This document shows, in pieces, positions 9,751 through 21,426 of a stretch of 64,000 nt of DNA (within the stretch, counting starts at the first letter, position 1; each line of letters opens with the position of its first letter). The DNA is from Phymorhynchus buccinoides (lineage: Eukaryota > Mollusca > Gastropoda > Neogastropoda > Raphitomidae): the NCBI GenBank assembly GCA_017654935.2, contig CM065695.1:29627354-29691353 (forward strand), read 5' to 3'. Made by a program: the position numbers and the translations under genes. The notes under the pieces were generated by a model. That model searched no databases, was not told the DNA's origin, and saw nothing but the letters and a program-made list of their open reading frames with translations.

Positions 9751-10122
9751 TTGTATCCTATTTTCAGTGATTGTTGTGAGTTGTATGTAGACCTCATATT
9801 TTCTTCTTTTTCCATCTAGTTGCCAGTCATTTGACCATTATTGTAACTGAAGACTTCCTCTTTTGTATATCCTATTTTCAGTGATTGTTGTGAGTTGTAT
9901 GTAGACCTCATATTTTCTTCTTCTTTTTCCATCTAGTTGCCAAAGTCATTTGACCATTATTGTAACTGAAGACTTCCTCTTTTGTATATCCTATTTTCAG
10001 TGATTGTTGTGAGTTGTATGTAGACCATATTTTCTTCTTCTTTTTCCATCTAGTTGCCAGTCATTTGACCATTATTGTAACTGAAGACTTCCTCTTTTAA
10101 CTTTTCATGTATATCCTATTTT
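9751..10122 (+). repeat. ~120-bp tandem repeat carrying copies of the exon M acceptor region
   Basis: There are three units and a partial, starting near 9753, 9865, 9984 and 10108. Each contains TATCCTATTTTCAG followed by TGATTGTTG. The genuine acceptor of the last exon (10458-10472) reads TATCCTGTTTTCAG and is preceded by a diverged version of the same unit, so the array seems to have grown from the exon M acceptor. Confidence 0.8.
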
Positions 10123-10391
10123 CATGGATGCTCCTGCTTTTAGGATGTCCTGAAATGCAGGATTTTTTTTATTGCCTGGAGCCGGCATCGCCAAATTTGA
10201 GAAGCAACAAATTTCCTATTAATTTTATAACATTTTGTCGATTTCTCGCATGTGTAGAATATAAAAGAAATGAATACAGATAAATATTTACATGCCTTTA
10301 CCAGGAACTTTATACTTTTAGGGTTGTTAACTGGGCGGCCCCTGGACCCCTGCCTTGCAGGATTTTTTTTAATTTCCCAGGAGCATCCATG
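10123..10391. mobile_element. Foldback MITE with CATGGATGCTCCTG ends
   Basis: The outer ends CATGGATGCTCCTG and CAGGAGCATCCATG are perfect inverted repeats. A second copy is at 23347-23637. This one sits inside a unit of the preceding tandem repeat, splitting ATCCTATTTT from the rest. Confidence 0.75.
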
Positions 10392-10472
10392 TATTTTCGG
10401 TGAATGTTGCAAGTTGGATGCAGATCTAATAATTTTTTTATCCCTTTACCCTTTATTATATCCTGTTTTCAG

Positions 10473-10643
10473 AACTTTTTCTTCCTGGTGCGTGACGAGG
10501 GGAGTTGGCTGGAGATTGGGACGTCCATCAGTCACTACATCATCGTGATGTCCATGATCACCTTCGTCATGGTGCTCATGGGCCTGTCCCAGGTCCTCAC
10601 CTCCACCAGGCTATGGAGGCCACCACTGCCTCATCGCCTTTAG
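10473..10643 (+). CDS. PIGN: PIGN terminal exon M (copy 1) with stop codon
   Basis: After TTTTCAG, 56 codons read [16 protein letters not shown], then [12 protein letters not shown] and [11 protein letters not shown], ending RPPLPHRL and TAG. This is the conserved PIGN C-terminus, the last membrane spans of the ER enzyme that modifies mannose 1 of the GPI anchor. The final residues and the stop fall within sequence that recurs in the 33-bp array, so the C-terminal tail may have been shaped by the repeat. It lies in phase with exons L and K. Confidence 0.93.
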   Translation, partial: NFFFLVRDEGSWLEIGTSISHYIIVMSMITFVMVLMGLSQVLTSTRLWRPPLPHRL

Positions 10644-13510
10644 GTCACTACATCATCCCTGCCCCATCGCCCCTAGGTCACTACATCATCGTGATGTCCA
10701 TGATCACCTTCGTCATGGTGCTGATGGGCCTGTCCAGATCCTCACCTCCACCAGGCTATGGAGGCCACCACTGCCCCATCGCCCCTAGGTCACTACATCA
10801 TCCCTGACCCATCGCCCCTAGGTCACTACATCATCGTGATGTCCATGATCACCTTCGTGATGGTGCTGATGGGCCTGTCCCAGGTCCTCACCTCCACCAG
10901 GCTATGGAGGCCACCACTGCCTCATCGCCTTTAGGTCACTACATCATCCCTGCCCCATCGACCCTAGGTCACTACATCATCACTGCCCCATGGTCACTAC
11001 ATCATCCCTTCCCCATCACCCCTAGGTCACTACATCATCCCTGACCCATCGACCCTAGGTCACTACATCGTCCCTTCCCCATCACCCCTAGGTCACTACA
11101 TCATCCCTGACCCATCGACCCTAGGTCACTACATCATCACTGCCCCATCGCCCCTAGGTCACTACTTCATCCCTGACCCATCGACCCATGGTCACTACAT
11201 CATCCCTTCCCCATCACCCCTAGGTCACTACATCATCCCTGACCCATCGACCCTAGGTCACTACATCATCCATGATCACCTTCGTCATGGTGCTGATGGG
11301 CCTGTCCCAGGTCCTCACCTCCACCAGGCTATGGAGGCCACCACTGCCTCATCGCCTTTAGGTCACTACATCATCCCTGCCCCATCGACCCTAGGTCACT
11401 ACATCATCACTGCCTCATGGTCACTACATCATCCCTTCCCCATCACCCCTAGGTCACTACATCATCCCTGCCCCATCGACCCTAGGTCACTACATCGTCC
11501 CTTCCCCATCACCCCTAGGTCACTACATCATCCCTGACCCATCGACCCTAGGTCACTACATCGTCCCTTCCCCATCACCCCTAGGTCACTACATCATCCC
11601 TGACCCATCGACCCTAGGTCACTACATCATCACTGCCCCATCGACCCTGGGTCACTACATCATCCCTTCCCCATCGCCCCTAGGTCATTACATCACCTCT
11701 TCCCCATCGCCCCATGGTCACTACATCATCCCTTCCCCATCGCCCCTAGGTCACTACATCATCCCTTCCCCATCGCCCCTAGGTCATTACATCACCTCTT
11801 CCCCATCGCCCCATGGTCACTACATCATCCCTTCCCCATCGCCCCTAGGTCACTACTTCATCCCTGCCCCATCGACCCTAGGTCACTACATCATCACTGC
11901 CCCATCGACCCTAGGTCACTACATCATCACTGCCCCTAGGTCACTACATCATCCCTTCCCCATCGCCCCTAGGTCACTACATCATCCCTGCCCCATCGAC
12001 CCTAGGTCACTACATCATCCCTGCCCCTAGGTCACTACATCATCCCTTCCCCATCGCCCATAGGTCACTACATCATCCCTGCCCCATCGACCCTAGGTCA
12101 CTACATCATCACTGCCCCATCGACCCTAGGTCACTACATCATCACTGCCCCTAGGTCACTACATCATCCCTTCCCCATCGCCCCTAGGTCACTACATCAT
12201 CACTGCCCCATCGACCCTAGGTCACTACATCATCACTGCCCCTAGGTCACTACATCATCCCTTCCCCATCGCCCCTAGGTCACTACATCATCACTGCCCC
12301 ATCGACCCTAGGTCACTACATCATCACTGCCCATCGCCCCTAGGTCACTACATCATCCCTGCCCCATCGCCCCTAGGTCACTACATCATCACTGCCCATC
12401 GCCCCTAGGTCACTACATCATCACTGCCCCATCGCCCCTAGGTCACTACATCATCCCTGACCCATCGACCCTAGGTCACTACATCATCCCTGACCCATCG
12501 ACCCTAGGTCACTACATCATCACTGCCCCATCGCCCCTAGGTCACTACATCATCACTGCCCCATCGACCCTAGGTCACTACATCATCACTGCCCCATCGC
12601 CCCTAGGTCACTACATCATCACTGCCCCATCGACCCTAGGTCACTACATCATCACTGCCCCATGGTCACTACATCATCCCTTCCCCATCGCCCCTAGGTC
12701 ACTACATCATCACTGCCCCATCGACCCTAGGTCACTACATCATCACTGCCCCTAGGTCACTACATCATCCCTTCCCCATCGCCCCTAGGTCACTACATCA
12801 TCACTGCCCCATCGCCCCTAGGTCACTACATCATCCCTGACCCATCGCCCCTAGGTCACTACATCATCCCTGCCCCATCGCCCCTAGGTCACTACATCAT
12901 CACTGCCCCATCGCCCCTAGGTCACTACATCATCCCTGCCCCATCGCCCCTAGGTCACTACATCGTCCCTGACCCATCGACCCTAGGTCACTACATCATC
13001 CCTGACCCATCGACCCTAGGTCACTACATCATCACTGCCCCATCGCCCATAGGTCACTACATCATCACTGCCCCATCGACCCTAGGTCACTACATCATCA
13101 CTGCCCCATCGCCCCTAGGTCACTACATCATCACTGCCCCATCGACCCTAGGTCACTACATCATCACTGCCCCATCGACCCTAGGTCACTACATCATCCC
13201 TGCCCCATCGACCCTAGGTCACTACATCATCCCTGCCCCATCGACCCTAGGTCACTACATCATCACTGCCCCATCGCCCCTAGGTCACTACATCATCACT
13301 GCCCCATCGACCCTAGGTCACTACATCATCCCTGCCCCATCGACCCTAGGTCACTACATCATCCCTGCCCCTAGGTCACTACATCATCCCTGCTCCATCG
13401 CCCCTAGGTCACTACATCATCCCTGCCCCTAGGTCACTACATCGTCCCTGCCCCATCCCTAGGTCACTACATCATCACTGCCCCATCACCCCTAGGTCAC
13501 TACATCGCCC
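10527..13510 (+). repeat. Minisatellite grown from PIGN exon M into the 3' UTR
   Basis: The first part has four copies of the exon 3' end (from TCACTACATCATCGTGATG to CCACCACTGCC, near 10527, 10675, 10822 and 11254). After that come several tens of 33-bp units of the form GGTCACTACATCATC plus CTGCCCCATCG plus CCCCTA. The sequence TCACTACATCATC is the exon's own code for SHYII. Unit variants (ACC/CCC, CCTGCC/CACTGCC, short units lacking CATCG) are intermixed. The array would lie in the 3' UTR. Confidence 0.93.
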
Positions 13511-13684
13511 CTAGATCAGGACTACCTTGATGATGTCAGGTTCTCACACCGTCCCTAATATCCCCAAACTATGGAACAGCAAAGAACAATAACTCTAGAA
13601 GAACTAAGGATACTTAGAACAGCAAGTCTTGAGATGTCGTCCCACACCATGCACACCTTCAGCATTCTCACACGCCCATAGTTC

Positions 13685-13690
13685 AATAAA
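13685..13690 (+). terminator. PIGN: Candidate PIGN polyadenylation signal
   Basis: AATAAA is the first clean signal past the 3' UTR array, about 3 kb after the stop codon. If used, the mRNA carries the whole minisatellite. An earlier cleavage site cannot be excluded. Confidence 0.45.
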
Positions 13691-13779
13691 AGGAGCAATG
13701 GCAACCCTGTGAAGCATTCAGCCAGTGTATCTGGGAACCAGTTTTTTTTTTATATATAAGGTCTGTGTTTTGTTTCATA

Positions 13780-14470
13780 CTGATAGGCACAGTGTTGTTG
13801 ATTCTAAAGCGCGGTCTTGCAGGATTCCCGCATTTTTCCCCCTAGGACGCATAAAATCGCGAACAGTGCAGCCCAACTCGCGCACAAAAATAAAAACCAA
13901 CGCACTTTTACTTAGTGAGTGCGTAGTCGTGGCTGCTGTGTGTATATCCTTCTCAATACCTCGTTTCGTTTCTGATTGGCCGATGACTAGCTTTGTCCAA
14001 TCACACAAATTTTCACTCAGGAGCACAAATTTTCAGTCCGCCATTTTTGTTTTTGGGCACACTATCGAGTTTAATGCTACAGCCAACGATTCTCGTTCTG
14101 TTGTAGGGCCTCTAAGGCGTAGTGAGCAAAGCACTCAAAGCAAACTTGTTTAATTTTGTGGTTTCGTGGCCTATCAACGAAGGATGTTTGTACAACTAAG
14201 AATACACTCAATGGGTCAGGAAGTGAAACGGAACTCGCGGTGCCGACAGATGTGTCATTACTGCCAACCAGATCTGAGATTGGAACTTCTTGAAACTGCT
14301 TTGCCCAACGAACTGGAAAGACACGAAAAACAGTCTGTCCAAAGGCTTGGTTGTGTTTCAAGGGCGAGGGCGATAGCATCCACGATGAGAGCTTTGACGC
14401 GATCACTGAATCGGCGAAAGTCACAACTCGAACTCGAAGAATCTTGAGTGCGGCATTTGAACGCGGCAGT
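13780..14470. other. CpG-rich region with CCAAT boxes, possible promoter or first exon of an unknown gene
   Basis: This stretch is richer in CG dinucleotides than its surroundings and contains ATTGG/CCAAT elements (near 13975 and 13997). Moderate open frames exist on both strands (minus 14077-14424, plus 14166-14447), but none matches a protein I know and no splice structure is clear. It could be the 5' end of a neighbouring gene lost in the gap, or an old transposon. Confidence 0.25.
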
Positions 14471-14498
14471 AGTGAAGTGAGAACTTCGGTCTGAGCAC

Positions 14499-14812
14499 AA
14501 TGCTCTCTCTCTCTCTCTTTCTCTCTCTCTCTTTCTCTCTCTCACACACACTCACACACAGACACTGTAACACAGGTTCTCTCTGTTTAAATGTTCTCAC
14601 CCTTCTTCCTCCCTCATTCACTTTTTCCTCATTCATTGTGTGAATGTGTCTTAGTTTAAAGTTACTGTCTCACTTTTTAAGATATTTTTTCCTGTATTTT
14701 TTGGTCCCTGTCCCACCACACACTCATTCTAGCCTCTTTCTCTCTCCTGCCCCCTCCCCCCCCCCCCCCCCCCCCCCCCCACCCCCCCCCCAACCCCCAC
14801 CCCCCCAATTTC
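14499..14812. repeat. CT-rich tract followed by long poly-C tract
   Basis: A (CT)n stretch lies at about 14502-14541, and an almost pure C run at about 14754-14808 with a few A. These are low complexity and assembly is likely unreliable here. Confidence 0.85.
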
Positions 14813-15541
14813 CAAGTCAACTCTCTCATTTAGAATCTATGCAGCTAGAAAGTTTGCAAGACCAAGAAAGTTTATAAGGTTGAACTAGTTTCATCCCAGA
14901 TAGTTTGTATAACATTGGACATTCTAAGAGAATGTGTTGAACTGATAGTGGGTGACCACAAGCGCATTCTACATCTTTAGAAAATTTGGTCCTCCGAACC
15001 AGACTAGTAGCAAGATATAAGAGTGTTTGAGTATCTTGACTCCACGTTGAAAACAGGTTATTGTGTATTATGTAGTTGTTACAGGAAAATTTGGAATCCA
15101 GGAAAATTCATAATTTTCCCAAGCAAGTGGCTCTTGAGAAGGGGAGAGAGACGCAGACACACAAAGAGAGACATAAACAGATGTAAAGAGATATCAAGAA
15201 AGACAGACAAAGAAAGAGAAAAGGTACAGACAGACAGACAGAGAGAGAAATAAAGAGGAGAGAAAGAGAGAGAGAGACTGAACGAAAGAGAGAGACACCG
15301 AACTAACCGAGACTAACTTTCAACTTTTGAATAACTATTGAATATTTTCCCAATCTCTGAAAGATTCCGAATCAATCTTGGGAAGATAACAAACTTTCCC
15401 ACGATGATTTGGAATTTTCTCAGATTCCAAATGTTCCCGTGACATAGTCATAACATCTTTTTTTTCAAATTATTATGAACATAGTTGACAGATTTGATTT
15501 CTAAATTGACTTTTAGAGAAACACCTGAACTCGAACATCTG

Positions 15542-16119
15542 TTAAAGGGCCAGCCTGACGGATGATTTTTTTTTTTTTTTTTTTTTTTTTGTAAGAAACA
15601 TGTCAAGATCACCAGGAAAACGCCCTTTACAGAGATCGCAACACTCACTTTGCTCCGATTTCCTGGAAATCAAACCGTCAAATCGACGTTTCCTCCTTGG
15701 CGGAGGTGCTGGAAGTCAAATTCTTTCACTGAAAGAGAAGGCGTGTGCCGTCTCTTTTTTAATGGCCGCCTGAGTTTAGACCAAATCGTTTGCACGAAAT
15801 TTTCGCAATACATGCGTGCGTATTTATTTTATATTTTATACAGTTTTAACTAAAGGAGTTTCGCTCATAACAAAGGAAATGGCTCCAATTTATTTTTACT
15901 GCACTACAAAAAAAGAAAAAGCTTCAACCACAATGGGATTGGTCTCCACCCACCCCATCCAAAATGGCTACTATCTCCGCCAAGGAGGAATCGCCGTTTT
16001 GACGGTTTGATTTCTAAGAAACCAGAGCAAAGTGAGTGTTCCGATCCTTGAAAAGGCTGTCTTTCTGGTGATCTCGACCTGTTTCTTGCAAAAACTCATC
16101 CATCAGGTTCCACCTTTAA
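15542..16119. mobile_element. TTAA MITE with long inverted arms
   Basis: The ends TTAAAGGGCCAGCCTGACGG and (reverse complement of the right end) TTAAAGGTGGAACCTGATGG are inverted. The similarity continues inward for over 100 bases, including AAACCGTCAAA/TTTGACGGTTT and TCCTCCTTGGCGGA. The right TTAA (16116-16119) is shared with the next element. Confidence 0.75.
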
Positions 16120-16373
16120 CCCTTTCATCGCCAATGTCGCATTTTTGCACCACAGTGATTTAACACCTATGTCACTAAAAGGCATTCAAACTGGGGTCTA
16201 TTATCCAAAGACCCTATTGTTTTTTTGTCTTAGTTTTGGGAAGTAAGGATCTTAGATCTTATTTTATATATGTCACAGAATAATCCCCGATACTGCAGAT
16301 GGATTTTGTTCTCTACCCAGGTAAATTTAATGGAAATGTTTGGCTGAAATATGGCTGGCGGTGAAAGGGTTAA
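16116..16373 (+). mobile_element. TTAA MITE family B, copy 2
   Basis: It begins TTAACCCTTTCATCGCCA and ends GGCGGTGAAAGGGTTAA. It abuts the preceding MITE at one shared TTAA. Confidence 0.85.
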
Positions 16374-16570
16374 AAGAAGGAAAGCATTATCATCGCGTGC
16401 TTCGCATGGTGACATTAAGCTAGCGATCAGGCTGAAGTGACCAAACCTGTGTTTTTCATTGCCTTATCCTTGTTTGTGAAGGAAATCACAGTAAGATCTG
16501 ACCGAGCGTCTTTCACGGGTCTTGCATGACAACATTCCTGTTATTTGTTTGCCTTTAATGTTCTTGTTAT

Positions 16571-16640
16571 CAATGTAAAGCGCACTGAGCTCATGTGAGA
16601 AAGAGCGCTATATAAATTCCCATTACTATTATTATTAATA
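16571..16640 (+). mobile_element. SINE 3' tail fragment
   Basis: It reads AATGTAAAGCGCACTGAGCT, then GCGCTATATAAATTCCCATT, then ATT repeats, the 3' tail type shared by several tRNA-SINE and LINE families. A related tail is at 27938-28003. No head is recognisable. Confidence 0.5.
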
Positions 16641-16768
16641 TTTGTGCTTTGGATCTATTGTTTACAGCTTTGTCAGACTTCTGTCATCCATCAAAATTAG
16701 ACCTCGGGCCAATGCTGCCAATTTGGGTTTTTATATTTTAGTGCTTGTTAAGTGAAAACAAGTGGGTA

Positions 16769-17121
16769 TTAGGTACTTTATAGTCACAGAGGCATCTCTG
16801 TGAAATTCGGGTTGCTCCCACATGGAGAGCGCGTCGCAGCCAGAGGCGCGCCACCCTTTTTTTTGGGGGGGGGGAATGCGAATTTTGTATGACTGATGAG
16901 TAAGGTTGACCAAATGATTTCGTTGCCACTGGAGTTTAACGTGCTTTTTTATTGCTAAGTGCATGGGCACACGGGACCTCTGTTTATCGTCTCATCCGAA
17001 AGACTCCACGTTCAGACTGTAAGGCCTAGTGCAGAGTGAGAGGAAAAATCTCCTGTACCCAGGTTCGAACTCGGGTTTACTTGACACGAAGCGAACGTGC
17101 TACCACTGTGCCACTAAGTTG
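16769..17121 (-). mobile_element. tRNA-derived SINE, copy 1
   Basis: On the minus strand the head reads TTAGTGGCACAGTGGTAGC (A box TGGCNNAGTGG), with GAGTTCGAACC (B box) about 30 bases further. A body follows with GCGCGCCTCTGGCTGCGACG and the end CTATAAAGTACCTAA. Copies at 30261-30639 and 18948-19151 share this structure. It is a pol III SINE, not a functional tRNA gene. Confidence 0.75.
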
Positions 17122-17516
17122 ATAGCTAATACATGTACTATAAGGAATTCTTGTGTACATCTCCAGTGGCAGGCCAAGTCATTCGTGAGAATGGTCATAT
17201 CAATGGCTTTAAAAGATTTTAAATATGTTGGCTGCTTGCGATGATTGCATTCTGTCTGTGTTTCTACATATTTTATGTCGATGTGGATTTTGTTTTTTGG
17301 TGTGTGGGGTTGTTTTTTTCATAACTATATTCATATCGCAGTAAAAGTTCATAAAATGTTGCTGAAGATCATGTTAATAAAGTAGGTCATTTTGTTGTGG
17401 TACTCGATATGTAATCAAGAAGAAAAAATCCTCTGCTTCTTTTAAACTCCCCCTCCCCCACTGCTGAATTGATAGCATTTGGACAATTTTATTTATGTAA
17501 TCATTTTCAATCCTTT

Positions 17517-17537
17517 GGGGGGGGGGGGGGGGGGGGG
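17517..17537 (+). repeat. Poly-G tract
   Basis: This is a run of about 21 G. No other function is visible nearby. Confidence 0.9.
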
Positions 17538-18067
17538 CTAGCGGTTGTATCAAATTGTAAGAGATTGTTGAAAAATTCTTGCTATATAAGGCCAACAAGG
17601 TTTTCTGAAGCATTTTGTCAGCTGACCTTTCCAATCTTAAGTGCCATTTGCCATCAAACAGCTGTTTTGTTGTTTGTCAAATGTTGAGGTCATAATTCTC
17701 TTGCCATGTATGTATTCATATAGTCATTGATTCTCTTGATTGTATCTTCTGTTCAATGCAAATATTTAGATTGCTTGTGTTTTGTATCATACGTGTTGGT
17801 CTCTTTGATCAGAATAAGCCACGAATGATTTAATGCGTTGATCAAATCAGGAACAATTAAGATTAGCGTTAAACTCAAAATGAGCTGGTTAATGACATTT
17901 TTCACATGCTGGCATAACATTTATAGCTAATCTCTCTCAATCAGTCTTTATTCAATGATAAGACATTCACTTACTCTGATAAACAAAAAGAGATGTATAA
18001 GACACGGATAACTAACATATCATATAGTAATTTAGCAAGTGTCCGTGTGTGTGTATGTCTGAAACAC

Positions 18068-18425
18068 AAAACGGGCCTTATAACTCCGCCATTTTTCGAC
18101 GGAATCGCTTCAAATTTGCTGCGAGGCTTGCGGTGGTCAGGGGCAAAGCCTGGCGGAAAATTTGAAGAGAATCGGGAGAGTGCGTCACTCTCAGAGCCAG
18201 CACCAACGGGAAACGGGGCCTTAGAACTCCGCCGGTTTCTTAACCGAATCGTTTCAAATTTGCTGTCAGGCTTGCTGTGGCCGGGGCAACGCCTGGCAGC
18301 AAATTTGAAGAGAAACGGGAGAAGCGCGTCACTCTCAGGGCAGCGCCAACAGGAAACGGAGCCTTATAACTCATGAAGAGGAGCCGTTTCTTAACCGAAT
18401 CGCCTCAAATTTGCCAGTACTCAGC
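18068..18425 (+). repeat. ~143-bp imperfect tandem repeat, 2.5 units
   Basis: Units start near 18070, 18213 and 18353 with AAACGGGGCCTTA and AACTCCGCC. Each carries a mirrored TTCAAATTTGCTG...CAGCAAATTTGAAG inverted pair that could form a hairpin. It is noncoding as far as can be seen. Confidence 0.7.
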
Positions 18426-18947
18426 GCTACCAGTACTTGGCATTACTGTTACTAGGCGTTACCAGTACTCGACATTGCGCTACAGTTTGTTTTATTTATC
18501 TAGCTATATACATGTATATTTCTTTAGAATGCCAACATGCCATGAAATTCTGATTAGAAAACAGAAATGTTTTAATGATTTAATAATCGTCGTTTTGGTG
18601 CATGAGATGATTTCTCAGCAACTGTTTTTAATATATTTATATTGTCTTGTATTATATGGTGCGTTTTATTCTGATTTTATTCTTGATCTTTAATTAAGAT
18701 TGTGAAAATGTTGTGAACTTGGAATTATTATTTTTCAGATATAAAGTTGGTTTGCCTTGTTGCATGGGATGAAATGGTTATGGGCTGTAAATATTTTTTA
18801 TAAGAGCGAGTAAAAGTAATGGAATGAATATTTTCGCATGTTTCCGCTATGTGAAAGTGTGTGTGTGCTTTTCATATTTTTTAATAGCTCAGGTGGATAC
18901 ATTGTGTGTTTTGTTATACAAGGTTGATCTTTATGCCTAAGGTTAGG

Positions 18948-19151
18948 TTAAGGTACTCTATAGTCAAACAGAGGCGTCTGAGAAAATTCGGGTTGCTCCG
19001 CACAACGGGAGAGTGCGTCGCAGCCAGAGGTGCGCCAACCAATTTTTTATTATTTTTTTTTTTTGCATGCGATTTTTGTGACTGAGGAAGGAAGGGAGGG
19101 GGGTAAATTTGACAAAATGGACAACTTTTCGTTGCACTGGGTTAAGTGTGA
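18948..19151 (-). mobile_element. tRNA-derived SINE, truncated by assembly gap
   Basis: It has the same tail and body as 16769-17121 (AGGTACTCTATAGTC, GGTTGCTCC, GCGTCGCAGCCAGAG). It runs into the run of N, so its tRNA-like head is missing. Confidence 0.7.
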
Positions 19152-19651
19152 NNNNNNNNNNNNNNNNNNNNNNNNNNNNNNNNNNNNNNNNNNNNNNNNN
19201 NNNNNNNNNNNNNNNNNNNNNNNNNNNNNNNNNNNNNNNNNNNNNNNNNNNNNNNNNNNNNNNNNNNNNNNNNNNNNNNNNNNNNNNNNNNNNNNNNNNN
19301 NNNNNNNNNNNNNNNNNNNNNNNNNNNNNNNNNNNNNNNNNNNNNNNNNNNNNNNNNNNNNNNNNNNNNNNNNNNNNNNNNNNNNNNNNNNNNNNNNNNN
19401 NNNNNNNNNNNNNNNNNNNNNNNNNNNNNNNNNNNNNNNNNNNNNNNNNNNNNNNNNNNNNNNNNNNNNNNNNNNNNNNNNNNNNNNNNNNNNNNNNNNN
19501 NNNNNNNNNNNNNNNNNNNNNNNNNNNNNNNNNNNNNNNNNNNNNNNNNNNNNNNNNNNNNNNNNNNNNNNNNNNNNNNNNNNNNNNNNNNNNNNNNNNN
19601 NNNNNNNNNNNNNNNNNNNNNNNNNNNNNNNNNNNNNNNNNNNNNNNNNNN
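19152..19651. other. Assembly gap, exactly 500 N
   Basis: A round-number run of N marks a scaffold join of unknown real length. Both edges are interspersed repeats (a SINE on the left, a family A element on the right). Frames translated across it are meaningless. Confidence 0.99.
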
Positions 19652-20008
19652 TAATAGATAGCTGTCAAATTTATGCATTTGCTTAAAGGGAAGTAAATAT
19701 GTGTGCACACCATACCTTGGTCGCTTCTAAACTTGCTTCGCTCCCTTAGACCATAATTGTGCCTCTGACTTTGCTTTTGTAGTGGTTTGTAGTGGGGTAA
19801 CCTGTCGGTGTAGAGTTTTTCTATATAAAGTCTATATAAAAAAAAGTCTGATCTACAACTTCCCTATGTCTAAACCCTGAAGTAAAAAACCTGTAAACTT
19901 CTTTTTATTTCTCCTTTTCTTTATGTATGTTTTGTTTGTATGCATAGCTGGAGTGATTTGTGAGGTTGTTTTAATAATTAAAACATCATTACGAGGCGAA
20001 TGAGTTAA
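19652..20008 (-). mobile_element. TTAA repeat family A, truncated by gap
   Basis: It is a minus-oriented copy ending GCGAATGAGTTAA. Its other end is missing at the gap edge. It lies only 58 bases before PIGN exon A. Confidence 0.7.
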
Positions 20009-20066
20009 TACGCCCCCAGAGACAGGTGAAAACTGTAGCTCCTCACGGCAGCCCGTATGTGTGCAG

Positions 20067-20169
20067 GTGGGAGGTCATCAAAGGGTGTGTGGTACGATCC
20101 ATGAAAGACTCATCCCTGCTGCCAGTGGGCATGTCCGTCCTGCTAAGCCTGACGGGGCTGGAGATCATC
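20067..20169 (+). CDS. PIGN: PIGN exon A (block 2)
   Basis: The exon lies between GTGTGCAG and GTAAGA. One base completes a codon from a missing upstream exon. The 34 codons that follow include WEVIKGCVVRSM and LLSLTGLEII, corresponding to a membrane segment roughly 60% of the way along PIGN. It ends in phase 0 for exon B. The exons for the N-terminal, alkaline-phosphatase-like catalytic half do not occur between 13700 and here. Confidence 0.85.
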
Positions 20170-20250
20170 GTAAGATTTTGGTTTTTTTTGCAATGACCTT
20201 CAGGTTTTGGACTGTTCCATTCAGCAAAGTGGTTGATTTCCAGAAAAGTT

Positions 20251-20906
20251 TCAACTCATTCGCATCGCAACGATTTTGATTTTTTTTTTTTAAACTCACA
20301 AAAAATCACTCCACCCATGCACACTAACAAAACGTACATAAACAAAAGGAGGAATGAAAGTATTTACAGGTGTTTACTTCAGTTTTCTAGCCATAGGGAA
20401 AATGGTAGATCAGACTTTGGTTTATATATATGATATATTAACTTTATATAGAAAAACTCTACTGTTTTTCATACATATTGTGGCGGTACCATAGCCGATG
20501 GGGTTTAACCGAGGCGTGGTTACCGCTGTAACTATCTATATTGTTGAAAACCTGGGACTTTACTGGTGTTGCAACTGCCTCCGGGCATTGCAGTCGGTAT
20601 TGTTCCCACCATCTTTGTATTTACAAATTCCCCATAATTATGTGTCTATAAACGAGAGTAACGTAAAACAGACCATTTTTCATTCCCATTCATTTCAAAA
20701 ACTATCTACATCGATTGGTTTCCCCCACAACAAACCACATCAATAGCAAAGTCAGAGGCAAAATTGTGGTCTAAGGGAGCAAAACGAGTTTAGAAGTGAC
20801 CAAGGTATGGTGTGCGCAGATTTACTTCCCTTGAAGCAAATACCTCAGATTGACAGCTATCTGTTAATTCTGGACAAATATGGTCGGAACGACTTGAATG
20901 AGTTAA
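20251..20906 (+). mobile_element. TTAA repeat family A with internal insertion
   Basis: It begins CAACTCATTCGCATCGC and ends GAATGAGTTAA. At 656 bp it is ~250 bp longer than other copies because of foreign sequence at about 20465-20700. That includes GCGGTACCATAGCCGATG and GAGGCGTGGTTACCGC, seen in reverse at 55318-55368. Confidence 0.65.
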
Positions 20907-21116
20907 GTGAAAAGCACAAGAAAGATTACTTGTTCAGGAAAGAAAAAAAATGAAGGTGGGCAAGCATGAAAGGTGGGACCAAAGAACATGGAACTCCGGT
21001 TGCATTTTGTCGGCAGTTTATGTATTCATACATCATGCTTAGAAATGATGACATCGTGCTTGCTCAACGTTCATCCTCATTCATCCCTTTCAATCCTCTG
21101 TGGTGCCCTCATTCAG

Positions 21117-21289
21117 TACAGTGGAACATCAATTGTAAGGAACCTTCAAAAATCATCCAAATTGAGGTCTTAATAAGGGAGGGATCTTATAAGGGAGGTA
21201 ATTTTAAAATACTTACAAAGAAGGGCAATGTTTCAGAGAAGTAGGTCTTTATATGGGAGGGAGTCTTATAATGGAGGAGTTCCACTGTA
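21117..21289. mobile_element. TA-flanked MITE family C
   Basis: TACAGTGGAACATC at the left mirrors GAGTTCCACTGTA at the right, with TA at both edges. Confidence 0.75.
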
Positions 21290-21426
21290 CAAGCTTTTAG
21301 TTGGAATTGGGGGGGGGGGGGGGTGCACTGGATGCATATGGTCATGTAAAAAAATATTCATTTTCGTGCACAAAATGAATGCAAGCTCAGTCACCACATA
21401 CTAGGATTCAGAGGACACGTTAGTTT

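Noticed and set aside
10505..11537. Frames of 68-100 codons downstream of the PIGN stop
   Set aside because: They are readings of the exon-M-derived minisatellite in the 3' UTR.
16769..17121. A functional tRNA gene
   Set aside because: A and B boxes are present, but the sequence does not fold into a full cloverleaf that I can see and it continues into a shared SINE body found in three copies.
18964..19713. Open frames spanning the gap
   Set aside because: They consist almost entirely of N; no coding information.
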